Shown here piece after piece: positions 8,802-19,078 of a stretch of DNA of 64,000 nt. Positions within the stretch are counted from its first letter, which is position 1. Every line of letters starts with the position of its first letter. The translations under genes and the position numbers were made by a program. The stretch comes from an uncultured Finegoldia sp. GTDB taxonomy: Bacteria > Bacillota > Clostridia > Tissierellales > Peptoniphilaceae. The stretch spans positions 35,453 to 99,452 of the forward strand of contig NZ_CAAFUQ010000095.1 of assembly GCF_900766215.1 (NCBI RefSeq), given 5' to 3'. The notes beneath the pieces were generated by a model, which was not told the origin of the DNA, ran no database searches, and saw nothing but the letters and a program-made list of their open reading frames with translations.

Positions 8802-9767
8802 ATGAGACATATAAATATAGATGATTCAAATAGCAATCAAAGAGTAGATAGGTTCATAATGAAACTAATGCCGAAAATGAGCAAAAATCATATTCAAAAA
8901 CTTATCCGAACTAAAAAAATAAAAGTAAATAAAAAAAGGACAGAGCCTGATTATAATTTGAAAATAGACGATATTGTCAATATTTATTTGTATGATGAGG
9001 TAATTGAAAAATATCAAGATAATAAAGTCTACACTGCTGAAGATTTTAACCTAGATATTATTTTTGAAGATGAGGATTTAATATTGATTAACAAAAAAAC
9101 AGGAGTATTATCTCATGCTGCAAATCCTAGTGATTATGGGAAAAATATTGTGGATATGATGGTAAGTTATTTGATAAAAACTAATCAATATCAACCAACT
9201 CAAAACTCAACATTTACACCAGCATTGGTTAATAGATTGGACAGGAACACATCTGGAATTGTTGTCGGTGCAAAAACTTATGATAGTCTAAAATTCTTTA
9301 ATAATTTATTCAAAAAGCACGACATTACGAAAATTTATGAAACAATTGTAGTTGGGAATTTACAAGATCAAATGATTGATTTGGGACTGGAAAAAGATAG
9401 CGAAAAAAATAAATCCATTATTAATTCAGAAGGAAAGAAAAGTTTAACTAAGGTATGGAATGTAAAAAATTATGGTAGATACTCATTAGTAAATGTGGAT
9501 TTGTTGACAGGAAGAACTCATCAAATAAGAGCTCATTTAGCACACATCAATCATCCAATTATTGGAGATATTAAATATGGAAATAAAGAAGTAAACAAAT
9601 ATTTTAAGAATAAATACGATTTGAATTTTCAATTATTGCATTCTTATAAGTTAGAATTCCCAGAAAAAATGGAAAAGTATCAAAAATACGAATCAATGGT
9701 TTTTGAAAGCAAGAGAGATGACATATTTGAAAAAGTATTGAATGATTTGGAGAACAAATATGATTAG
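8802..9767 (+). CDS. RluA-family pseudouridine synthase
   Basis: Isomerises uridine to pseudouridine in rRNA or tRNA. 321 aa. An N-terminal S4-like RNA-binding domain (QRVDRFIMKLMPKMSKNHIQ, then IKVNKKRTEPDYNLKIDD) precedes the catalytic domain. The catalytic Asp is in VNRLDRNTSGIVVGAK, and later family blocks are LTGRTHQIRAHLAH and PIIGDIKYG. The motif is NRLD where the family usually has HRLD; the Asp is kept. The specific target nucleotide cannot be told. The last bases overlap the start of the next gene. Confidence 0.92.
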   Translation: MRHINIDDSNSNQRVDRFIMKLMPKMSKNHIQKLIRTKKIKVNKKRTEPDYNLKIDDIVNIYLYDEVIEKYQDNKVYTAEDFNLDIIFEDEDLILINKKTGVLSHAANPSDYGKNIVDMMVSYLIKTNQYQPTQNSTFTPALVNRLDRNTSGIVVGAKTYDSLKFFNNLFKKHDITKIYETIVVGNLQDQMIDLGLEKDSEKNKSIINSEGKKSLTKVWNVKNYGRYSLVNVDLLTGRTHQIRAHLAHINHPIIGDIKYGNKEVNKYFKNKYDLNFQLLHSYKLEFPEKMEKYQKYESMVFESKRDDIFEKVLNDLENKYD

Positions 9768-11379
9768 GATAGTTAATAATAATAAAACTTGTAATTACGA
9801 AAATAAAACAATATATGATTATGCGCTTGATTATGGATTTGAAGATAGTATTGTTGCATTAAAAAACAACAAAATTGTAGATATTATGAGTAGTGTCGAT
9901 GATGGCGATTTTATAGAATTTCTGGATGAAAGCAACGTTTACTCACAAGATACATTGATGAAAACAGGAATTTTATTATTGTTATTAGCATTTAAAATTA
10001 AATTTCCAAAAGAACAATTAGTCGTTGAATACACTATAGGAGATTATATGTATCTTGAATTCGAAAATAACAATGAAATCCACTTTAAAGACTTGGAAGA
10101 AATAAGAGAGTTAATGGATGATTTGATAAGTCAAAATCTCAGAATAGAGAGAGTAAAAGTTTCTAGAAAAGAAGCTTTTGATATTTTTGAAAAAGAAGGA
10201 TACATTCAAAAATCAAGACTACTAAAAAGCCTGGATAAAGAAGAGGTGTACTTATATAAATGTCATGAACATTATTTTGGAATTGAAGGATTTGTTGCGC
10301 CATTCACTAGATTTTTAAAACATTACAAACTTATCAATTATTTTCCTGGAGTTGTATTAAGTGTAAGCAGTTCAGGTGAGTTTAGCAAATTCAAAGAAGA
10401 AAAAGCTCTTGCGAAAATATTTGTAAAATCTAAAAAATGGACTGAAATGTTGGATATAGGATATGTCGGAAGTTTGAACGAAAAAATAATAGATGACAAC
10501 ATGGATTTTTTAGTTAGTGTTAATGAAGCTTATTTTGAAAATCAAATTTCTTATATTGCAGATAAGATTATTTATAATAACGCAAGATTAATCCAAATAT
10601 CGGGACCATCTTCATCCGGAAAAACAACTATGGCAAAAAGACTTTCTGTGCAATTAGCTGTTAGAGGGAAAAATCCTATTCCAATTTCTATGGACAATTA
10701 TTTCGTAAACAGAATTGATACTCCCTTGGATAAAGACGGAAACAGAGATTATGAATCGATTAACGCCCTTGATTTGAAAACATTTAACAAGGATTTAATG
10801 AGTTTATTAGAAGGCGATTATGTTAATTTGCCGATTTATAACTTTATAACAGGAGAGAGAGAATACGGCAATACTTATACAAAACTGGATAAAAATGGAA
10901 TTATAATCGTAGAAGGAATTCATGGACTTAATCCAAAACTTACAAGTTTAGTTCCTGATAAAGACAAATACAAAATTTATGTGTCTGCTTTGACACAACT
11001 AAGTATTGATTGCCATAACAGAATTTCAACAACAGATATGAGACTTATGAGAAGAATGGTAAGAGATTTTGTTCAAAGAGATAAAAGCATTGATGATACA
11101 TTATCTGAATGGCCAAGAGTTCATGCTGCTGAATACATCAATGTATTTCCTTATCAAAATGAAGCGGATAGTATAATAGACTCTTCGTTAATTTATGAAA
11201 TCAATATTTTGAAAAAATACGTTTTAAAACTTGTAGAAAATTACGACAAAAAAGGATTAAATTTTACAGAGATTGAAAGATTAAAATCAATTCTAAATTA
11301 TTTTATCGAAATAAATGACGATTCAATAGTTCCGAAAAACTCAATTTTGCAAGAATTCATAGGAGATTACAATGAATAA
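9760..11379 (+). CDS. TGS-like/threonyl-tRNA-synthetase-like N-terminus fused to a uridine-kinase-like P-loop domain
   Basis: Putative nucleoside kinase of 539 aa. The start is taken at 9760 because GGAG lies 7 bases upstream; an in-frame ATG at 9742 has no ribosome site. The first 60 residues look like a TGS domain. The middle (about 60-270) resembles the threonyl-tRNA synthetase second additional domain. The C-terminal half is a uridine kinase/phosphoribulokinase fold, with Walker A in ISGPSSSGKTTMAKRL and substrate region SMDNYFVNRIDTP, followed by IIVEGIHGLNP. This fusion is common in Firmicutes, and the physiological substrate is not established. It is coupled to the upstream RluA gene by overlap and overlaps addB by 8 bp. 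Confidence 0.88.
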   Translation: MIRIVNNNKTCNYENKTIYDYALDYGFEDSIVALKNNKIVDIMSSVDDGDFIEFLDESNVYSQDTLMKTGILLLLLAFKIKFPKEQLVVEYTIGDYMYLEFENNNEIHFKDLEEIRELMDDLISQNLRIERVKVSRKEAFDIFEKEGYIQKSRLLKSLDKEEVYLYKCHEHYFGIEGFVAPFTRFLKHYKLINYFPGVVLSVSSSGEFSKFKEEKALAKIFVKSKKWTEMLDIGYVGSLNEKIIDDNMDFLVSVNEAYFENQISYIADKIIYNNARLIQISGPSSSGKTTMAKRLSVQLAVRGKNPIPISMDNYFVNRIDTPLDKDGNRDYESINALDLKTFNKDLMSLLEGDYVNLPIYNFITGEREYGNTYTKLDKNGIIIVEGIHGLNPKLTSLVPDKDKYKIYVSALTQLSIDCHNRISTTDMRLMRRMVRDFVQRDKSIDDTLSEWPRVHAAEYINVFPYQNEADSIIDSSLIYEINILKKYVLKLVENYDKKGLNFTEIERLKSILNYFIEINDDSIVPKNSILQEFIGDYNE

Positions 11380-14050
11380 AAGAGTTGTTTATACTAATTC
11401 AAATTCTTCAAAGCTATTTGATGAAAATATATCTTTTTTAGAAAATCAAATAATTAAAGGCAACACTGATTTTATTTTGATTTTACCGAATAGAAAACTT
11501 ATCAAAAATATTAGAAACAAATTTTTAAAAGAACAATCAGTGTTGTGTGATGTTAAAATTTGGACGATAGATGACTTGGCGAATGCTTCTGATATTTCGA
11601 CATATTTAACAGATCTTATTGTGCGATTAGCTATTCAAGATCTAATTGACGAAGGTGAGTTTGATGATAATAAGTTTTTTAATTCAAAAGGTATTATTAA
11701 TTCATCAAAAAAATTCATATCATCTTGTAAGTATTCAAATAAAAACTTAAATGATTTAGATATCATTTCTGACAAAGATGTAAGTTTGAGTATTTTAAGC
11801 AAAGTTTATGAGAAGTATCAAAATATTATGAAACAATATAATTTATTGGATAAATTTGATGCTTATGAAATCAAAAACCTCAATATACAAAAAAATAAAG
11901 ACATCTATATTCATGGGTTTAGTGAATTTAGACCAATTGAATTAGAGGTTATAAAACAATTAAAAAATTATGATGTAAATGTTTATATTTACGTTGATTA
12001 TTACAATGAATATAAAAGTAAATTAGTTAATCAATTGGAAGACATCGGATTTGAAGTAATTGAAAGTGCGGAAAATTTCGAAACTAATAATTTTATAGAG
12101 AAGAAAATTGTCAAATTAACTAACGAAATATTAGAAAAAGATAGGCTAATTGATGAGATTTGCAAAGATTCTTATGAGTATGATTATAACAAGATGGCTA
12201 TTTTAATTGAAAGAGATTCATCGAAAAGAGAAATCTTAAATTCTCTGAAATCACATGATATTCCAGTTTTTGGAGATGATTATATTTCGTATCAGAATTA
12301 TAAAATCTTCTCTGACATAATTAATATTCTAGATAAAAGCAAAGCTTTTAAACAATATGTGTTTTCCATATTAGATAGTTGTTTTGTAGAATTTGATTTG
12401 AAAGACAAAATTAGTTTCAGAAGTATATTAGTAGATTTTGAATTTGATAATTGGGAAAGTCTGGATAAAATATTGAAATCAAATCTAAATTATGAAAACA
12501 ACCTTCAAATATTAAACAAAATAAAATTCTTGTATTCATCATTTATTGAAACTGATATAGACGTGATTAAAAATCTCATATCGCTTTTAGAGAAAAAAGA
12601 AAGTGATGAGATAGAATTCAATTTGTTTACAGAAAAACTTTTATTAATATTAGAGGACTTGGATAAAACTTATTGTGAACTTGTTAAAAAATCGAAAAAC
12701 TTAAACGAATATTTGATAGACTTGATTAAAAATTTAAGGGTTGATTCTACAAATTATTTAGTGGATGGAATTAGAATTTACAGTCTGACAGATATCAGAC
12801 TTTCTAACTACGATGTTTTATACATTGTTAATATGAATGATGATGTAATTCCTGGAAAAGTTAATTACGATTTCTTTTACAATGAAGAAAACATTAAGTT
12901 TCTTCAAAATTGCGGAGTTGATATTTTATCAGATGCAGATAATAGAAAGCGAAATATTGATAGATTTGTAGATGCGATTAATAGAGCGAATAAAAAAGTA
13001 TATATGTCCTATAATACAGAAAACAGTATTAAATCAAGGTTGATTTTGGATAAAAACATCACATCAAATCAAAAAATCAAAAAACTTAAGAACAAAAACA
13101 TAAGAAAAATTGATACCAAAAAACTTCACAGCGTATCATCTTATGAAAAATATTCTTTAAAACAACATTTAAATAGATTAGAAACAAGAATAATGTCAAA
13201 GGATATCTCTGATTTTGAAGTTGACGATAAGACAACTCAATATATATTAAACAAAGAATTATCTCCAACACAACTTGAAACATATTTTGAATGTCCAATG
13301 AAATTTTATTTTAGATATTATTTGAAACTTAAACCACAAGTCAAATCTAGGCAATTGGATATTGGAACTATATTGCACAATACATTGGAGGAATTTTACG
13401 GGATTAATATATCTCAAATTAAAGATGCAATTGATGGTAAGTGTGAACTAGACTTATCCAGCTTGGATAGTTTACTAAAGAATTCATTTGAAAAATTCGG
13501 ATTAAATACGGATATTAAGGAAAATGAATTTGACTACGATAAATATTTATTTAAACTCAAAGATTTTATTAAAGAAGACATTTACAATAACAGACAAGAA
13601 GCTGAAAAGTTTTATCCTTACAAGTTAGAAGAAGATTTTATTGTGAGTTTAGATGAAAATACAAAATTTATTGGGAGAATTGACAGGGTGGACAAAACAG
13701 ATTCCGGTAAAATCAGATTAATTGATTACAAATTATCCCAAAATAGTTTTAGAAAAGCAAAGGATTTGGCTAAGAATAAGGGATTTCAATTTGCGATATA
13801 TTCATCTTATGGGAATGTAGTAAGTTGCAAATACAAAAGCATAAAGGATAATGAGGAATATGAATATCTTCAATCTATTAATAAAGATGAACTAGATGAA
13901 ATTATGATTGAAAAGGTAAAAGAATTTCGAGAAAACATTAGAAATAAAAGATTATTCATAAAAGCAAATGATTACAATTCCTGTAATTATTGCGATTATA
14001 ATAAAATTTGTAAGTTGAAAAACACTGAAGGAGAAGCTATCGATGATTAA
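11372..14050 (+). CDS. addB: ATP-dependent nuclease subunit B
   Basis: Second subunit of the AddAB helicase-nuclease, which resects DNA double-strand ends for RecA loading. 892 aa, shorter than the roughly 1150 aa of Bacillus AddB. The C-terminal RecB-like nuclease is intact (FIGRIDRVDKTDSGKIRLID, DYKLSQ). The iron-sulfur cysteines are present: one in FECPMKFYFRYYLKLKP and three in SCNYCDYNKICKL. The N-terminal Walker A seen in many AddB proteins (GRSGSGKT) is replaced by YTNSNSSKL. It is followed by addA with an 8-bp overlap, which supports the assignment. Confidence 0.9.
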   Translation: MNKRVVYTNSNSSKLFDENISFLENQIIKGNTDFILILPNRKLIKNIRNKFLKEQSVLCDVKIWTIDDLANASDISTYLTDLIVRLAIQDLIDEGEFDDNKFFNSKGIINSSKKFISSCKYSNKNLNDLDIISDKDVSLSILSKVYEKYQNIMKQYNLLDKFDAYEIKNLNIQKNKDIYIHGFSEFRPIELEVIKQLKNYDVNVYIYVDYYNEYKSKLVNQLEDIGFEVIESAENFETNNFIEKKIVKLTNEILEKDRLIDEICKDSYEYDYNKMAILIERDSSKREILNSLKSHDIPVFGDDYISYQNYKIFSDIINILDKSKAFKQYVFSILDSCFVEFDLKDKISFRSILVDFEFDNWESLDKILKSNLNYENNLQILNKIKFLYSSFIETDIDVIKNLISLLEKKESDEIEFNLFTEKLLLILEDLDKTYCELVKKSKNLNEYLIDLIKNLRVDSTNYLVDGIRIYSLTDIRLSNYDVLYIVNMNDDVIPGKVNYDFFYNEENIKFLQNCGVDILSDADNRKRNIDRFVDAINRANKKVYMSYNTENSIKSRLILDKNITSNQKIKKLKNKNIRKIDTKKLHSVSSYEKYSLKQHLNRLETRIMSKDISDFEVDDKTTQYILNKELSPTQLETYFECPMKFYFRYYLKLKPQVKSRQLDIGTILHNTLEEFYGINISQIKDAIDGKCELDLSSLDSLLKNSFEKFGLNTDIKENEFDYDKYLFKLKDFIKEDIYNNRQEAEKFYPYKLEEDFIVSLDENTKFIGRIDRVDKTDSGKIRLIDYKLSQNSFRKAKDLAKNKGFQFAIYSSYGNVVSCKYKSIKDNEEYEYLQSINKDELDEIMIEKVKEFRENIRNKRLFIKANDYNSCNYCDYNKICKLKNTEGEAIDD

Positions 14051-16946
14051 ATTTAGCGAAAATCAAAAATTAGCTTATTCGACATTAAATCAAAATGTTT
14101 GTATAAATGCTGGTGCAGGAACTGGTAAAACTGAAGTAGTGTCTGAAAGATTCAGATATATGTATGAGAATGGATTTGATATCAAAAAAATTGTATGCAT
14201 AACTTTTACGAACAAAGCTGCAGATGAAATGAAAGACAGAATTATTCAAAAGTTAAATAATCCTAAATTAATTGACGATATTAATGTATCAACAATTTCG
14301 TCTTTCTGCAAAAAAATCGTATCAGATTATTCTTATTATTTATCGATAGATCCTAGCTTTAAAATCATAGAAGATGACGAATCCAATAGAATGCTCAATG
14401 GAATTTTTGACAATATATTAGAAAATAGAATTGATTATATTAAAAGTTTAGGAAGTACATTTGACATTTCTTATGTTGATACACTCAAAATAATAAGGGA
14501 TTCTTTTTATAAAATAAGAACGAACAACGTTGATATTTACGAATTAAAAAAAGATACTACAGAATACTTGAAAAGTTTGAGAAATATCGAAAAAGAAGAT
14601 GTTATCGGTTTAAAAAGTTATTTATTTGATTTAAAAGGAGAATCAGACAATATCAAAGGACTTACTAAGAATAGTAGATTTTACAAATTCTTACATGATG
14701 ATAATCAAAACTTAAAAGATGATGAGTTTATACAATTTTTGTTAAAAAGCTTTGATAATTTAGGTGAAAGTAAGAAGGAAAATGTTCAAGAAATAATAGA
14801 TGAAGTAAACCTCAAAATCGATATAATACTTTCAAATAAAGAAAAAGAATACCTGAGTTTGTACGAAGGATTTTTCGATATTTTGATAGAAATAAACAAA
14901 GAATATTCAGATAAAAAACTCGAAAAAAGCGTTCTGGATTTCAATGATATAGAAATAATGTGCAAAAAAGCTTTAAAAAATAATGAAATTCTTAAATCAT
15001 GTAAAGAAAGATACCAATATTTCATGATAGACGAGTATCAAGACACTTCTAATTTGCAACGAGATATTTTTTATATGCTATGCAGCGATGAAAAAAAATT
15101 GGATAGGAATAATCTTTTTGTTGTAGGAGATCCAAAACAAGCTATATACAGCTTTAGAGGAGCAAATATAAAAGTTTTTGAGAAAACAAGAGAAGACATA
15201 CTAAAAAGCGGTGGAAAAGATATCACTTTTTATGAAAATCACAGAACTCACCCTAATATTATGGAACCTATTAACTATATTTATTCGAATAAAATGAAAG
15301 AAAGATATGATAGCTTAATCGCTGTTAATAAAATTGGAGATGTTATCGGTCGAGATGAGTTCAAGCTTAACAATAAAGACACTAAGACAAAAGATGATTC
15401 ATGTGATGTTTTGATATCTTATATAAATGAGGATAATTTCAGGGATACTGCAATTCTTGCAAGAACGAAAAATGACTTTTCATCTTATGAAAAAAGTCTT
15501 AATAATAGAAACATTCCTTATTATATATTCGACAAACAAGGGTTAGAAGATTGCAGAGAAATATTAAATCTGATTCAATTTATAAAATATGCAAGATACG
15601 GTGATGAGATAAGCAAAGTAGGAATACTTTCTAATGTCTACGATGTTGATTACAATGAGATATTAAACAAAAACGATAATTACAAATCGACAATTAAAAA
15701 GATCGATAATCAAGTTGAAGTATTTACAGAAAATTTGATTAAATACAGTATCTACGATTCAATTTCATATTATATAGAACAGATAAATTACTTGGAATTG
15801 GTGGGTAATCTTCAAGCTAAAGCTAATGTGATTAAGTTTTTGGAAATTGCTAAGCAATTTGATTCAAACAATTTTAATATAGAAGATTTTGTTGATTATT
15901 TTGAGAATAACACTAACTTATATCAAATGTCTTATGAAGACGAACACAGCGACTTAGTAAAGCTGATGACAATTCACAAATCTAAAGGTTTAGGATTTGG
16001 TAAAGTTATAGTGGATAATCTATCCAAGCCATCAGTAAACAAAGACAAATTCTTATTATTTATTGACAATGAAACAATGAAAAATCAATTCGTATTGAAT
16101 ATTCCATTTTCAAAATTTAGAATGTCAAAAGTAAAAAAATTAATAGACAAGGAAGAAGATTACGAAGTTGATAACGTGTACTACACGGCATTTACTCGTG
16201 CAAAAAGGGAATTATCATTTTCAAATTCAAAAAAATCAGGACATTTCAAACAAATCAGCCCATATATTGAGGAGTTGCAACAAAGAGGAAGGATTAAATA
16301 TTTAGAATTGAATGAAAAGCCTTTTAAATCAGAATCTATTAAAACGAGTTATTTTAGTTTAAAACCAAAATTAGTGGATATCGAGAAGCTTATTCCTATT
16401 GGCATTACTACTATCTTAAATTCTGATGAGGAAATTTTTGAAAGTAATGTACAGAAATCTGAGATAAATTATATAAGGCTGGGTAATTTGGTTCACCTTT
16501 ATGCAAAACTATCTAATGGTGAAAATTCACCTTCTATTAGAGAAGTTGATTTTTTAAATGATGATGAAAAGAAAATTTTTGATGTTGCAACAAAAAACTT
16601 TAATAAGTTTATTACAGATTTTTCAAACTACAAAAACGAAATGGATTTTAATTTATTGTATGAAAATATGATGATATCTGGATTTATGGATAGAGTTGAA
16701 TTTTCGGACAAAGAAATCAGAGTTTATGATTACAAAATAAGTTCACAATCACAAGAATATTTGTACGAAAAATATCATATTCAATTGAAGTTCTATTCTT
16801 ATGTTTTAAGAAAAAAATACAATAAAAATATTAAAATGATACTTTTGAATTTGAGAAGGGGATATATTATCGAAAAAGTTTACGATAAAAATTGTGAACG
16901 AGAAGTTGAAGTTTTTCTCGACAATTATTTAAATCAATTGAAATAG
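14043..16946 (+). CDS. addA: ATP-dependent helicase/nuclease subunit A
   Basis: UvrD/RecB-type helicase with a C-terminal nuclease, partner of AddB. 967 aa. Helicase motifs appear in order: Walker A NAGAGTGKTE, motif Ia ITFTNKAADEMK, motif II MIDEYQDTSNLQ, motif III VVGDPKQAIYSFRGA, motif V MTIHKSKGLGF, motif VI YTAFTRAKREL. The C-terminal nuclease has FMDRVEFSDKEIRVYDYK. It starts inside the last codons of addB, with a GGAG ribosome site, so the two subunits should be made in step. Shorter than Bacillus AddA (about 1230 aa), mostly in the inter-motif insertions. Confidence 0.95.
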   Translation: MIKFSENQKLAYSTLNQNVCINAGAGTGKTEVVSERFRYMYENGFDIKKIVCITFTNKAADEMKDRIIQKLNNPKLIDDINVSTISSFCKKIVSDYSYYLSIDPSFKIIEDDESNRMLNGIFDNILENRIDYIKSLGSTFDISYVDTLKIIRDSFYKIRTNNVDIYELKKDTTEYLKSLRNIEKEDVIGLKSYLFDLKGESDNIKGLTKNSRFYKFLHDDNQNLKDDEFIQFLLKSFDNLGESKKENVQEIIDEVNLKIDIILSNKEKEYLSLYEGFFDILIEINKEYSDKKLEKSVLDFNDIEIMCKKALKNNEILKSCKERYQYFMIDEYQDTSNLQRDIFYMLCSDEKKLDRNNLFVVGDPKQAIYSFRGANIKVFEKTREDILKSGGKDITFYENHRTHPNIMEPINYIYSNKMKERYDSLIAVNKIGDVIGRDEFKLNNKDTKTKDDSCDVLISYINEDNFRDTAILARTKNDFSSYEKSLNNRNIPYYIFDKQGLEDCREILNLIQFIKYARYGDEISKVGILSNVYDVDYNEILNKNDNYKSTIKKIDNQVEVFTENLIKYSIYDSISYYIEQINYLELVGNLQAKANVIKFLEIAKQFDSNNFNIEDFVDYFENNTNLYQMSYEDEHSDLVKLMTIHKSKGLGFGKVIVDNLSKPSVNKDKFLLFIDNETMKNQFVLNIPFSKFRMSKVKKLIDKEEDYEVDNVYYTAFTRAKRELSFSNSKKSGHFKQISPYIEELQQRGRIKYLELNEKPFKSESIKTSYFSLKPKLVDIEKLIPIGITTILNSDEEIFESNVQKSEINYIRLGNLVHLYAKLSNGENSPSIREVDFLNDDEKKIFDVATKNFNKFITDFSNYKNEMDFNLLYENMMISGFMDRVEFSDKEIRVYDYKISSQSQEYLYEKYHIQLKFYSYVLRKKYNKNIKMILLNLRRGYIIEKVYDKNCEREVEVFLDNYLNQLK

Positions 16947-16982
16947 CTAAATTATGGGTTATAATAATACATGAGGTGTAAT

Positions 16983-17672
16983 ATGAGTATTAAAGTTCTT
17001 TTAGTTGAAGATGAAGATAATATAAGACAATTTACAAAAATAAATTTAGCAAGAGAAGGCTTTGAGATTCTGGAAGCTGAGTCTGGAGAAAAAGGGGTAG
17101 AATTAGCAGAATTAAATAAACCAGATGTTGCTGTGTTGGATATAATGCTACCTGGAATTGACGGATTTGAAGTTTGTAAAATTTTAAGAAATAAATTTCC
17201 AAATATGATTATTATTATGTTGACAGCAAAAACTCAAGATAATGATAAAATTGAAGGACTTGAAAGGGGAGCAGACGATTATTTGACGAAACCTTTCAAT
17301 CCTCGTGAGTTGATTCTTAGAATTAAATCTGTTTTGAGAAGGAGTCCTCAAAAACAAAATAATAGTCAAATTATTGAAGATGATACATTCAAGCTAGATA
17401 TGTATTCTAGAACTTTTTATAAAAACGGAAAAGAAATTACATTGACTCCAACAGAGCTTAATATTATAAAACTTTTAATGAAAAATCCTGGTAAAGCTAT
17501 AACTAGAGATGAATTGATGGATAAAGCATGGGGTGAAGATTTCATAGGCGACGCTAAAATTGTTGATGTTAATATGAGAAGATTGAGAAGCAAAATTGAA
17601 GAAGATTCAACTCACCCAAAATACATTGTAACAGTGTGGGGAGTTGGTTACAGATGGGAAAATAAAAAATAA
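16983..17672 (+). CDS. OmpR-family response regulator
   Basis: Transcription factor of 229 aa paired with the kinase that follows. The start is at 16983 because GAGGTG (16973-16978) sits 4 bases upstream; the in-frame ATG at 16971 overlaps that site. The receiver domain has VEDED, phospho-acceptor VAVLDIMLPG, MLTAKTQ and YLTKPF. The winged helix ends in KIVDVNMRRLRSKIE and VWGVGYRWE. The target genes are unknown. The stop codon overlaps the kinase start by one base. Confidence 0.92.
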   Translation: MSIKVLLVEDEDNIRQFTKINLAREGFEILEAESGEKGVELAELNKPDVAVLDIMLPGIDGFEVCKILRNKFPNMIIIMLTAKTQDNDKIEGLERGADDYLTKPFNPRELILRIKSVLRRSPQKQNNSQIIEDDTFKLDMYSRTFYKNGKEITLTPTELNIIKLLMKNPGKAITRDELMDKAWGEDFIGDAKIVDVNMRRLRSKIEEDSTHPKYIVTVWGVGYRWENKK

Positions 17673-19078
17673 TGAGTATTAAAAACAAAATAATGTATTC
17701 CTTTGTATTTTTAACAAGTATTACCGCGATAATACTTGTTATATTTTCTATTTATGCTACTAAGTTTTATTATTATTCTACAATGGAAGGCGTTTTGAAC
17801 AACGAAATAAGATATTCTACAAATTTGTATAGCTCTTATATGGCAGATTATGAACTAGATGAAGTAATTGCCGAAGATAAAAACCAGTTTTACAGACAAA
17901 CTGACTGCCAAGTGCAAATTTTGGACAATAATCAAGTTGTTGTATTTGACTCAATTGCAAGTCCAAATTTGGGCGAAAAAATAGAAACATCAGATGTAGT
18001 AAGTGCAATAAATGGTCAAAGTGGAAGATACACAGGAAAAGTTAGTTATTCTGATTCAAATATTATTTCTGTTTCTGTTCCACTTGAATCCAGGGGAAAA
18101 CAAGTCGGAGTTTTAAGATATATTTCAAGTTTAAAGGAAATAGACAGGGCAATAAGAGTGAAGTCAGTATCTTTTGCTTTGTTCGGATTTTTAGTAATAT
18201 TATTCAGTATTTTATTGAGCAAAATTTTAACTAAAAGCATAATCAAACCGATAAATAGTCTTGCTAAAACTGCCGAAAAAATGGCTAAGGGTGATATGGA
18301 AGTAAGAGCAAAAGAAAATGATACAGATGAAATTGGAAGACTTGGAATGACTTTGAATTTATTGACGGACAATATTAACAAGAAAGAACAATTGAAAAAC
18401 GAATTTATTTCAAGCGTATCACATGAATTGAGAACACCGTTAACTTCTATAAAAGGATGGGCACAAACATTAAAATATGATCCTTCAGATTTAGAAACAA
18501 CAACTATGGGAATTGATATAATCGATAGCGAATGCGACAGACTTACAAATATGGTTGAGGAGTTACTTGATTTTTCAAGATTTACTTCCGGAAGAATTTC
18601 AATAGTTAAGAGAAAACAAAATTTAATTGAATTAGCAGAACATATCAAAAACCAATTGCTTCCTAAAGTTCGTTCTAAAGGAATTGATTTGATATTAAAT
18701 TATGAAAGTCCAGAACTCATCGTTACATTTGACGAAGATAGAATTAAGCAAGTTTTCATTAATATTTTAGATAATGCTATAAAATTTACTCCGGAAAAAG
18801 GAACGATAATTATTAATATTGAAAAAACGGAAAAATTTGCAGAAGTATCTATAATAGATACAGGGATTGGAATTTCATTTGAAGAAATAGAACTCGTAAC
18901 TGGAAAATTTTACAAAGGCTCTAATTCGAATTCTCATGTAGGTTTGGGGCTTTCTATTTGCGAAGAAATAGTAAAACTTCACAAGGGAGAATTGATGATT
19001 AAATCCAAATTAGATGAAGGAACTACAGTTTCGTTTACATTGCCATTAGGAGATGATGAAAATGAAAAAGACAACTAG
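17672..19078 (+). CDS. Sensor histidine kinase
   Basis: 468-aa membrane kinase. A membrane helix at about 10-32, an extracytoplasmic sensing region of about 130 residues, and a second helix at about 165-187 are followed by a HAMP domain (SIIKPINSLAKTAEKMAKGD). The H-box is SSVSHELRTPLTSIKGWAQT, the N-box is NILDNAIKFT, and the G-boxes are IDTGIGISFEE and HVGLGLSICEEIVK. It is the cognate kinase of the preceding regulator. The ligand is unknown. Its last 17 bases contain the start of the next gene, so the three genes form one transcript. Confidence 0.93.
   Translation: MSIKNKIMYSFVFLTSITAIILVIFSIYATKFYYYSTMEGVLNNEIRYSTNLYSSYMADYELDEVIAEDKNQFYRQTDCQVQILDNNQVVVFDSIASPNLGEKIETSDVVSAINGQSGRYTGKVSYSDSNIISVSVPLESRGKQVGVLRYISSLKEIDRAIRVKSVSFALFGFLVILFSILLSKILTKSIIKPINSLAKTAEKMAKGDMEVRAKENDTDEIGRLGMTLNLLTDNINKKEQLKNEFISSVSHELRTPLTSIKGWAQTLKYDPSDLETTTMGIDIIDSECDRLTNMVEELLDFSRFTSGRISIVKRKQNLIELAEHIKNQLLPKVRSKGIDLILNYESPELIVTFDEDRIKQVFINILDNAIKFTPEKGTIIINIEKTEKFAEVSIIDTGIGISFEEIELVTGKFYKGSNSNSHVGLGLSICEEIVKLHKGELMIKSKLDEGTTVSFTLPLGDDENEKDN

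Noticed and set aside
18046..18648. A 200-aa open frame on the minus strand
   Set aside because: It is antisense to the sensor kinase, whose domain motifs are all accounted for on the plus strand; no promoter or ribosome site.
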